From Smallanthus sonchifolius (Eukaryota > Streptophyta > Magnoliopsida > Asterales > Asteraceae): DNA of 64,000 nucleotides. Both the position numbers and the translations under genes were made by a program. The DNA is taken from assembly GCA_023525975.1 (NCBI GenBank), contig CM042032.1, positions 69,400,260-69,464,259 of the forward strand, written 5' to 3'. This document shows positions 55,769 through 64,000 of this stretch, piece after piece (the stretch's first letter is position 1; each line of letters starts with the position of its first letter). The notes under the pieces were generated by a model. That model worked only from the letters and a program-made list of their open reading frames with translations, had not been told where the DNA came from and ran no database searches.

Positions 55769-57762
55769 TGTTGGGTTATGAAGGTTTTGGGCCAGGCCGA
55801 GCTAGACTGGGCCTTGGTCCACCTATGACTAGTCCCTCTTGGGCCTGTTACGGCTAGAAGATTAGGAACAAGGAAGTGGCGGCTGCCTTAGGGATGTTAA
55901 GCCCATTACTTGTTGATTAAGTTGTTGTCATAATTAATAACCCTAATCTAGTATTATTTATATTCCCCCTGATGTAATTGTATTTTCTGAGCACCTAATA
56001 ATAAAGAACCCTAGTTGCAAAGTGGATGTAGGCCAATCGAGGCTGAACCACTTTAAATCTCTTGTGTCTTTTTGATGTGTTGCAAAACACATATCTTATA
56101 TCCTTTTGTAATTGTGCATTTTAGATAGGTTTTGTATTCGTTTTTAGTTTATATTTGAGACTATGTTGTATTTGCAGGTACTCATGTGGAATAAGAAGCT
56201 AAATCACGAAGAAATCGAGCACGAGAGAAGTCCAAGAGAAAAAAGAAGAAAAGTTGGGATTGTAGTCCTTCGCGGTACGCGAAAAAAGGGAGGACATGTC
56301 TCGCGACATGCAAGAGAACCAGAAACCGGGCCCGACTAATTTGTCCTTCGCGGTACGCGAAGGGCCTTGACCATTCTCTTGCGGTACGCGAGGGGCTTGT
56401 AAATCCACAAAAAAGCCCTAATCGATGAATTAAAAGAATTGGATAGCCATTATAATAGGGAGTTGGAGTTTTAGCCATCAGAGAAGGATCCTAGGGCGAT
56501 TTTGAGGTTGGAGAAGTCAATCGGAGTTAAAGTTTGAAGCTTTTGATTCCGGGTTTGTTAGTTTTAACATATTCGGTTTTTGATTCTTGTTATTTTATCT
56601 TTGATCAGTTTGTTTAAGACCATGTTTGGATCAATTACTTAAGTGTTTCTGATTTTGAACATGTTTCTAGGCTAAACTTTATATACTGCCTAGGTTGTGA
56701 GGATTAAATGTTAAAGTTTGGATCTTTTATCGGTTTTTGGATTCTGTTGATGGTTTGATGATATTGTAATGATTTTACTTCAATTGTTATGATGTATGTG
56801 CATGCTTAATTCTGATTTGATGTTGATTATTATCCCTCATGTGTTCTTGTTGGTTGTCTTTCAGTTATAGACGCATGTTTAGGTTGCTTGCTTAATTGTT
56901 TGTGACTGTGATGGTATTGCTAGACGTAGTGATCCATAGGGGTATTAGTTGATGTTTCATTAGATTGAGTGTTCTTCTTATCTCGATACCCGAAAGGTGA
57001 GAAGTAGTCGGTTAGTCTTCTGTATTAGGTGTCTAGTTGTAAACGCTCTGAGAGGAGGTTTTCCTAGGTTCTTAGTATTCGTTGCTAATCAGTGTCATAT
57101 CATTCTGTGCTGAGATTTCCCCTTGCATCTTTGATGTACTGTGACAGTGAGTCTAAGAGGTGATCTGTCTATAGGGTACTTTATTGTCGTTGGAGAGACT
57201 GAAAGGTAATCCAACATCTGGTGAGTGTTTTGCATCCTTAGAGTTTCCTTCTGGTGACATCCTGAGAGTAATTAGGGATCCACTAGGTTGTCTAGGTTTG
57301 TTATCCTAAGAATCCTAGTTCCATCATAGTTTCCATAACCGGTAGAAGTCTGAGTTGTACAAGTAGGATTCTGACCTAGGTAGTGCTTTCCTTATTCTTG
57401 ATATCTTCTGAGTCTTTCGTCTGATTGTTAGTGTCGTTCATCTGATTTTCATTAGTTTATACATTAGTATAGAAACCCCCCCAAACCAGCAATCTTAGTT
57501 CTAGTCAGAGTCTAGTTTAGTTATACAATGTCTCTAGGGTTCGATATTACGGTTTACCATTAGACTTTACTACATTTGATAGGTTCACTTGCCTGTCAGT
57601 GCGGTCTAGTTTATGTTTTCTATAGTATTACTAGTGTGTCTAGGTTAGGTTTTTAATATAGTTTTTATAGACCGTCCGGTCGACATCACTTTTACTTTCT
57701 GATTATCGATTATGTGCGTGTGTGTGTGATTCCACTGCGATAACAACTCTTGATACCTAACA
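55769..57762 (+). repeat. Copia 3' LTR, split by a solo LTR
   Basis: Left part 55769-56072 starts TGTTGGGTTATG right after the polypurine tract. The right part 57694-57762 ends GATACCTAACA. Removing the insert gives an LTR of about 373 bp with matching TGTTgGG/CCTAACA ends. It contains an AATAATAAAGAACC polyadenylation-like stretch near 55999. Confidence 0.8.
56073..57688 (+). repeat. Solo Athila-like LTR, 1616 bp
   Basis: Flanked by an exact CTTTT duplication (56068-56072 and 57689-57693). Starts TGATGTGTTGCAAAACACA and ends GTCGACATCA. It is a diverged reverse-complement homologue of the LTR at 58080-59704. No primer-binding site follows, so it is solo. It carries three CTTCGCGGTACGCGAAG-type palindromes. 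Confidence 0.9.
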
Positions 57763-57948
57763 TGTCAAAACCCGACCATCAGTCACCAGACACGTGGCAC
57801 GCCATGATTACCCCCTTGCGCCACCCATAACAGACCGTTACCGTTACCGTGTGTGACGGTCCGTTACCGTCCAATTTTAAAAATTTTCACTTTTTGATCC
57901 TTGATCTTTTGTATACTTACACTTTAGGTCCTTGTACTCAGATAAGAC
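57763..57948. other. Flank between copia LTR and Athila leader
   Basis: Contains CCGTTACCGTTACCGTGTG-like words and nothing recognisable. Confidence 0.4.
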
Positions 57949-58079
57949 TCACTAGTAGCACAGAAGACAAGTAGCACACAAGACTTAATAGAAAACAAAA
58001 CAAACCAAAAATCACTAAAAGAACTAGTCAAAGCTAATATTGCTATTGCCAAGTGTCCCCGGTAACGACGCCAAAAACT
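57949..58079 (-). repeat. Truncated Athila leader with primer-binding site
   Basis: Nearly identical to 63017-63155. The minus strand has the primer-binding site TGGCGTCGTTACCGGGGA (complement of 58056-58073) a few bases after the LTR end. The leader breaks off at 57949. Confidence 0.85.
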
Positions 58080-59704
58080 TGATGTCGTCCAGACGGTCTA
58101 TATAAAAACTAACAAAACCTAACCTAGACTCCTAAGTAATAATAGGAATACCTATGAACTAAACCGCACAGACAGGCAAGTGTACCTATCGAGTGTAGCA
58201 CAGCTTAATGGTAAACCGAGTTATCGAACCTTAGAGACACTACGAAAACAAAACTAGACTTTGACTCGGACTAAAGATTGAATTGGTTTGGGGGGTTGAC
58301 TACACTAAAGATTAACTAAGAATGCAGTAAACTAAGTCGACTCAACTATCATGACAAAAGAACTAAGATGAAATCAGAAGATGGGAAGAATACTACCTAG
58401 GTCGGAATCCTACTTGCAAAGCACAACTTTTACCGGTTCTGGAAACTAATATGGATCTGGGTTTCTAAGGATGACAACTAAAGACTACTTAGTGGATCCC
58501 TAATCACTCTCAGGGTGTCACCAACTAAGCTACCTAAAGTGTACTAAACTCACCAGATACATTCAAAGAAATGATAAAGTACCCTAAAGACAGATTACCT
58601 CTTAGTCTCACTGTCCACGATACATTCAAAGAAATCACGGGGTAATCTCAAGATAATAACTATGACACGAATATCAACAATCACTAGACACCTAATACCG
58701 GCTTCCTCTCAGACAGCTGACACTCGGATTCCTAATGACGAAAACTAAACGACTAATTCTCACCTCTCGGGTATTGAACTAGGATACACATTTAATTCTA
58801 ATCAGCAATCAAACAACTCCTATGGCTACTACGTCTAGCAAACCACCCTAATCACCAACCCTAAGATCTATGACCAAGATACGCAGATCAAACTGGGAGA
58901 CAACCACAATCAACGCAAGGAATTGAAATCAACCACACAATCAGATCTAAACATGCAATAACATCACAATTACTAACTCTAGATCTTTTACAAAATCATA
59001 AACCCATAAATTGAATCCAAAAACCGATAAAAACTGAAACTTTAACAAGTATTCGTCAATTGACCTAGGCAATATCAAAGTTTTAGCCTAGGATCATGCT
59101 TAAACAACCAAAACAGAAGTAATAAACAAGATTCATGGTATCAAACATAGCAAACAAAGATAAAAATCCAATCTTGCAAACCTAGAACGTAAAACTACGA
59201 ACCCGGAACACAAAGATGCAAGTTTTTTTCTTCAAATGGCTTCCCCAGCCTCAAAATCGCCTCTAAACCCTTCTCTGGACGGAAAAAGATCGAACTCTTT
59301 GAATAATGGCATAAGAGTTCTATTTAATTTGAAAAACTAGGGTTTTGCGGAAAATAGCTCTATCGCGTACCGCGAGACATTTGGGTTGGGTTCCTCGCAT
59401 ACCGCGAGGAACAAAATAGTCGCGGCCGCTTTTGGATTCCCTCGCGTACCGCAAGATTCTTGGTCTCCACTCTTCGCGTACCGCGAAAGACCTATTTTCT
59501 TCATTTTTCACTTTTGATCCCTAGACTTTCTTCCGGATTCATTCTCTTGCTCAGTTTCTTCGTATATTCCCTTGTAATTCATACGAGCACCTGTAAACAA
59601 GACAAAGACTCAAATGTACATTAAAACGACTCAAAATAAACACAAAACTAAGTAAAAACGCATTAAAACAATAGGAATAAAGATGTGTGCTTTGCACTAC
59701 ATCA
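58080..59704 (-). repeat. Athila-like LTR (middle copy), 1625 bp
   Basis: On the minus strand it begins TGATGTAGTGCAAAGCAC and ends GGACGACATCA. It is bordered on one side by a leader with primer-binding site and on the other by the gag-protease interior, so it serves as an LTR for both. Four CTCGCGTACCGCGAG-type palindromes lie at 59362-59487. Confidence 0.88.
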
Positions 59705-59968
59705 AACATAAAGTTAATAGATTTTTCCAACTTTTATACTTAGAAAATTTTTGATCATTTAAAATTTGTTTCGCCCAAATTCCTTAAAAATCTACTCCAA
59801 GCATAAAAACACATGTATAAATACTTGGAACTTCATTCCCGACGATTTTAATCACCGAATCGAGCATGAATCCTTGCAAGACATGACACAAACAAAACAC
59901 ATAAAAAAGACACGGACTCAAACCAAGTAATGCAAACAAACTCTACATCCCGGGCACTTGCCCGAGGA

Positions 59969-60493
59969 TCAAACAAGCCTATCAGGAGGCTTCTCCTTGA
60001 TTCTAACCGGCACCGCCTTCATCCTTCGCGGTCTCCCGGTTCTCCACAACCCTAACAAACAAAAATTCCTACCAAACTTCAAACTTCTACTATGTCTATT
60101 ACTTCGATCCTTCCACCATAGCTTAAACTTACCAGGTTCAAAGATAACCCGGTTCAAGTATTTCAACAGCTTATCTCCCCTAGACATCCCCACACTTGGG
60201 GTTTGCATTCTCCCTAAATCAGATGGGTCTACCAACGTACGGGTTCTCTTCTAGGGTGGCCTAGATCTAGGGGGTGACTCAGTCTCACGCCCCTCAGCAC
60301 AAAGAACAGAAATGGGTATAGGCTCAGGAGTAAGATTCTCTATGGTTACGACCTCCAAGCTCTTACCAGGATCTTCCGGTTCATCTACACCCACTACCAT
60401 GGGTGGCTCACATACTATCTTCCCCACTTGTGCTAGAATCTCACTCAAACTGAAATCATCATCGTCAGCACTCAAAAACGAGGATCCTATCAA
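59969..60493 (-). pseudogene. Athila pol region after protease
   Basis: Two open stretches on the minus strand: an acidic one (60493-60251, SADDDDFSLSEILAQVGKIV) and a basic one (60235-59969, KLLKYLNRVIFEPGKFKLWW). They correspond in position to the spacer between protease and RT in Athila elements, but I see no conserved domain. Confidence 0.4.
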
Positions 60494-60505
60494 TTTTCTT
60501 TCAAA

Positions 60506-61416
60506 TTACTCAAGCCAATCCAGCGGGTCCTCAATTCTTCCTTCTCCATCTCCCTCAACATCATCTTCTACCGGATTAGAGTCCCGATGATAGTCCATGA
60601 AGGTATCAAGCATGCACACGGAGTCGCTATGCTCGCCAACATCCTTCGTGGACTCTATAGCATCAAATGTAATATACCCATCCCCCACACGAAGTGTGAG
60701 TTTCCCGTCGAAGACATCGATCATCGCCTTGGCGGTACGTAAGAACGGGCGTCCTAGGATGAGCGGGACTTTGTCATCTACCTCCATATCTAGGATGACG
60801 AAATCCACGGGGAATACAAACTTACCGACTTTCACTAAAAGATTCTCCACAATTCACCTAGGTTTAGTTGCTTATAAACAGAATATGGCATAAGATTGAT
60901 GCTAGCACCCAGATCAGCCAACGCGTGGTTTAGATGCAAACCGCCAAACAGACACGGGATCGTGAACCGACCCGAATCCGCCATCTTCTCCGGCAGTTTG
61001 TTCTGCACCATAGCAGAACATTGCTCACTAAGTGAGACTTCAGAGATCCCTCCTAGTCTCTTCTTGTTGGAAAGAAGATCTTTGAGGAACTTGCCATACT
61101 TAGGCATATGCTTGAGGACCTCTATAAATAGGAGATTAACCTTGAGTTGTTTGAACATATCAAGGAAGGTACCGTATTCCCTAGCGTGTTTATGTGGCAG
61201 CAAGCGCGCTGGGTAGGGAACACGACTCAAGTCAATCTCGAGGGACTTCATCTCCACCCCCTTCTTCTTCTTCTTCTCTTTTGCCCTCTCGTCATGTTTC
61301 TCCTCTAATATCTCTTCATTCACCGGCTCTTCTTCTTCTACAACCGGTGGGGTTTCCTTCTCTTCTACCCTATGACTTCTTGTCGACACAGCTTTTGACT
61401 CAGATTCCTCTAGCAT
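60506..61416 (-). pseudogene. Athila Gag-Pol: gag tail and aspartic protease
   Basis: The minus-strand frame from 61416 has an acidic and Lys-rich linker (EEEEPVNEEILEEK, KEKKKKKG), then VPYPARLLPHKHAREYGTFL, FKQLKVNLLFIEVLKHMPKY, FTIPCLFGGLHLNHALADL and LGASINLMPYSVYKQLNLGE. The last is the retroviral-type aspartic protease (D-L-G-A active site, in Athila form). After a break near 60845 the second frame continues ENLLVKVGKFVFPVDFVILD, VPLILGRPFLRTAKAMIDVF, the C-terminal half of the protease (LILGRPFL). The enzyme would cut the polyprotein. Confidence 0.85.
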
Positions 61417-61429
61417 CGATCTCAGAAAA

Positions 61430-62203
61430 TCAAGCTCTCCAGTCTACCTTCCTCACTTCCTCTACCGAAGGTATGCCATACTCAATGGAGTGGGAGTCAT
61501 CCTCTACAACCTCTTTCTTATCCACACTCCAATCTGACACGGCCATCACCGAAGCATTTGAGCCTGAAGATGGGCCTCCCTGTCTACCCTTCAGGCTCTG
61601 AACGATGTCTCCTACCGTGCGTTGCATATCCTGGAATGCCGACTGCTGATTCTTCAATAGAGTGTCGTGGCTATCCAGTCTTTGCCGAGCATCCCTATCA
61701 TTTTGCACTAACTGAGCAAGCAACTGTGTCTGATTCTCTATCATCTCCTCAATCTTCCTTATGTTAACACTGCTTCCTGAACTTGCTCCAGTCTCTCCTC
61801 CTCCATACTGCTGCTGGCGACCATTAAACCCAGGCGGGTTATTTCTAGATCTCTATCCCGAGCCATAAGTATTGTTGTTATTATATTTTCAGTTCTGGTA
61901 CTGGTTGCCAGCATAGCTCACATGCTTCTGATTATTTACGGGGCAATATCGGGTGTCGTGGCCTCCCCTGCACACTTGACACCGTTGAGCACTGAGTTTC
62001 AGCTCCTAAATCTCGTTAGCCATTGAGGCAGCAGCCACGCTAGTCTAAGGAGTGACCTGATGCATACCTCTAGGAGAAGAGGCGGGTGCTCTAGCAGTAG
62101 GAATGGAATTCCTAACAGAATGTGGATGCTGTTGTTTGGCTTGAGCGAAGCTCTCGAACATTTCCTCGCATTCATTAGGCTCGAGTCTCTCCATGATATG
62201 ACC
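61430..62203 (-). pseudogene. Athila gag C-terminal part with CCHC
   Basis: The minus strand at 61981-61946 reads CQVCRGGHDTRYC, a zinc-knuckle variant with one residue fewer between the second Cys and His than CX2CX4HX4C. Downstream (61744-61430) MIENQTQLLAQLVQNDRDA is a coiled-coil-like stretch, followed by a Ser/Gly-rich linker. Stops and frame changes separate the pieces. Confidence 0.7.
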
Positions 62204-62938
62204 TCACGCAGCTGTGTTGAACATTTGCTGTTTTTTGAAAGTGAGGCCGTTATAGAACTTCTCCACCAGCGCCCAGTCGAAAAGACCGTGCTGAGGACAT
62301 CGGCTCAACAGCGCGTTGAACCGCTCCCATGCCATGTGATAAGGCTCTTCAGGATCCATCCGGAATGAATGGATTTGATCCCGAAGGCGAGCGGCCCTGG
62401 AAGGTGGATAGTACTTCTTGAAGAACTTGGCTTCGAGATCCTCCCATGTGGTGATAGAATTGTATGGGAAAGTGTCGAGCCAGGTAGATGCACGCCCAGA
62501 GAGGGAGAATGGGAAGAGACTCAAGTAGATAGCGTCCTTAGACACACCCGTGATATTGAATGTATCACATATCCGCGCGAAGCGGGACAAATGCCCGGGT
62601 GCATCCTCATCCTTGAGGCCATGGAATTGAGTAGCATGAGTGATCGTACTCATGACATGTGATGGGATCTGCCATGTATTGGTGTTCGGAATAGAGGGGC
62701 GAGTGATCGAAGATCTCGCACCCGTGACACCGTCACTGGCCCTCTGGTGCACGGTACGTCTCGCTGTTGGGTCGGCATCGCCCATGATAGGAAATGGAAT
62801 TGGGCTAGTAAAACGTACCTGGGTGCTGCATAATGCTTTCAAACAATCCCGGAAGTCGCGGGTGCGCTCGTGTAGCTCTCGCTCGGGCTCTAGGAAAGCT
62901 GAATAAGGTGGTGATCCCAGCGAGCGAGTATGGTGCAT
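62204..62938 (-). pseudogene. Athila Gag N-terminal domain
   Basis: An open frame of 244 codons from ATG 62938 on the minus strand. The first 90 residues are of low similarity; from about residue 95 it has QFHGLKDEDAPGHLSRFARI, CDTFNITGVSKDAIYLSLFP, FSLSGRASTWLDTFP, TTWEDLEAKFFKKYYPPSR and MAWERFNALLSRCPQHGL, a typical Athila-type retrotransposon Gag domain. It is open over its length, but it is cut off before the knuckle by a stop, so I call it a pseudogene. It lies directly after leader and primer-binding site. Confidence 0.85.
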
Positions 62939-63155
62939 AAACAGAAAGACTCTAGAAGGAAACAGAACAAAGACTCAAAGACACACAGAAAGACTCGATT
63001 CTAAGTTAGACACTTAGATAAGACTCACTAGTAGCACAGAAGACAAGTAGCACACAAGACTCAATAGAAAACAAAACAAACCAAAAATCACTAAAAAAAC
63101 TAGTCAAAGCTAATATTGCTATTGCCAAGTGTCCCCGGAAACGGTGCCAAAAACT

Positions 63156-64000
63156 TGATTTTGTCCAGACGGTCTATATAAAAACTAACAAAACCTAACC
63201 TAGACTCCTAAGTAATAATAGGAATACCTATGAACTAAACCGCAATGAAAGGCAAGTGTACCTATCGAGTGTAACACAACTTAATGGTAAACCGAGTTAT
63301 CGAACCCTAGAGACACTACGAAAACAAAACTAGACTCTGACTCGGACTAAAGATTGAATTGGTTTGGGGGGTTGACTACACTAAAGATTAACTAAGAATG
63401 CAGTAAACTAATTCGACTCAACTATCAAGACAAAAGAACTAAGATGAAATCAGAAGATGGGAAGAATACTACCTAGGTCGGAATCCTACTTGCAAAGCAC
63501 AACTTCTACCGGTTCTGGAAACAAATATGGATATGGGTTTCTAAGGATGACAACTAAAGACTACCTAGTGGATCCCTAATCACTCTCAGGGTGTCACCAA
63601 CTAAGCTACCTAAAGTGTACTAAACTCACCAGATGGTTGGATCACCTCTTGGGTATTTCTAATAATGATAAAGTACCCTAAAGACAGATTACCTCTTAGT
63701 CTCACTGTCCACGATACATTCAAAGAAATCACGGGGTAATCTCAAGATAACAACTATGACACGAATATCAACAATCACTAGCCACCTAATACCGGCTTCC
63801 TCTCAGACAGCTGACACTCGGATTCCTAATGACGAAAACTAAACGACTAATTCTCACAGGATACACATTTAATTCTAATCAGCAATCAAAGACAACTCCT
63901 ATGGCTACTACGTCTAGCAAACCACCCTAATCACCAACCCTAAGATCTATAACCAAGATACGCATATCAAACTGGCAGACAACGACAATCAACGCAAGGA
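63156..64000 (-). repeat. Athila-like 5' LTR, runs out of the window
   Basis: Matches 58080-58930 at high identity and includes the end TGATTTTGTCCAGACGG next to the primer-binding site. Differences include a 30-base extra piece near 63635-63662 and a loss of about 20 bases near 63858. The rest lies beyond base 64000. Confidence 0.88.

Larger units (their letters stand above)
59705..63155 (-). mobile_element. Athila-like Ty3/gypsy interior, RT and integrase missing
   Basis: On the minus strand: primer-binding site (complement of 63132-63149, TGGCACCGTTTCCGGGGA), leader, gag, CCHC knuckle, protease and a spacer region. The interior ends at about 59705 without RT, RNase H or integrase, and without a clear polypurine tract. 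The element is bounded by LTRs at 58080-59704 and 63156-64000+. Confidence 0.88.

Noticed and set aside
60597..62906. Long plus-strand open frames opposite gag and protease
   Set aside because: They are complements of the clear Athila gag and protease frames on the minus strand.
1..64000. A CRISPR array, biosynthetic gene cluster or other multi-gene system
   Set aside because: No spaced identical repeats with unique spacers and no set of adjacent functional genes; coding sequence is almost entirely from mobile elements.

Overview
The window looks like repeat-rich intergenic DNA from a large plant nuclear genome. The evidence is plant-type Ty3/gypsy, Ty1/copia and Athila-like retrotransposons, tRNA-derived SINEs, hAT MITEs, Helitrons with a CTAG-T end, PIF/Harbinger and MULE remnants, and a spliced nuclear gene with AT-rich introns. 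A eudicot, perhaps a composite (Asteraceae), is my guess from the general look of the elements; the sequence does not prove it. I see no rRNA, CRISPR array or intact protein-coding gene.

Layout. 1-0.85 kb: unassigned. 0.85-5.74 kb: a gypsy element that keeps gag but has lost pol. 6.0-7.6 kb: a minus-strand Helitron with a helicase remnant. 7.85-9.06 kb: a TIR element split by a 5'-truncated LINE with a 15-bp target duplication. 9.2-24.7 kb: SINEs, Helitron ends, hAT MITEs with 8-bp duplications, MITEs inserted in TA runs, and three tandem or dispersed duplications. 24.9-25.0 kb: what looks like the last exon of a DGAT2 gene, between duplicated LTR-like blocks. 25.4-28.7 kb: a solo LTR and a rearranged minus-strand copia element carrying a SINE. 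29.2-39.3 kb: a complete-length gypsy element (two 2.4-kb LTRs, TATCT target duplication) whose gag-pol is full of stop codons. It sits in the loop of an inverted repeat upstream of a two-exon MULE/FAR1-like fragment. 40.2-43.9 kb: Helitron ends and a dead Harbinger transposase. 44.3-48.5 kb: an eight-exon asparaginyl-tRNA synthetase (plant NS2/SYNC2-like), the only clear host gene, probably a pseudogene. 48.7-53.6 kb: a cluster of elements inserted in TA microsatellites, one carrying an EF-hand gene fragment. 54.2-57.8 kb: a copia gag-protease fragment whose 3' LTR is split by a solo Athila-like LTR. 57.9-64 kb: a minus-strand Athila-like element arranged LTR-gag-protease-LTR-leader.

The genes do not form a pathway; the unifying theme is nested insertion. 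Relative order can be read from the nesting: LINE into TIR element, gypsy into the MULE-like palindrome, solo Athila LTR into copia LTR, SINEs into copia and into the synthetase introns. I found no convincing new biological system. The most rewarding leads are the degenerate synthetase paralogue, the repeated CTATACG-type palindromes around the MULE-like gene, captured host exons (EF-hand, DGAT2), and a stop-codon spectrum in the young gypsy element that looks like cytosine deamination.
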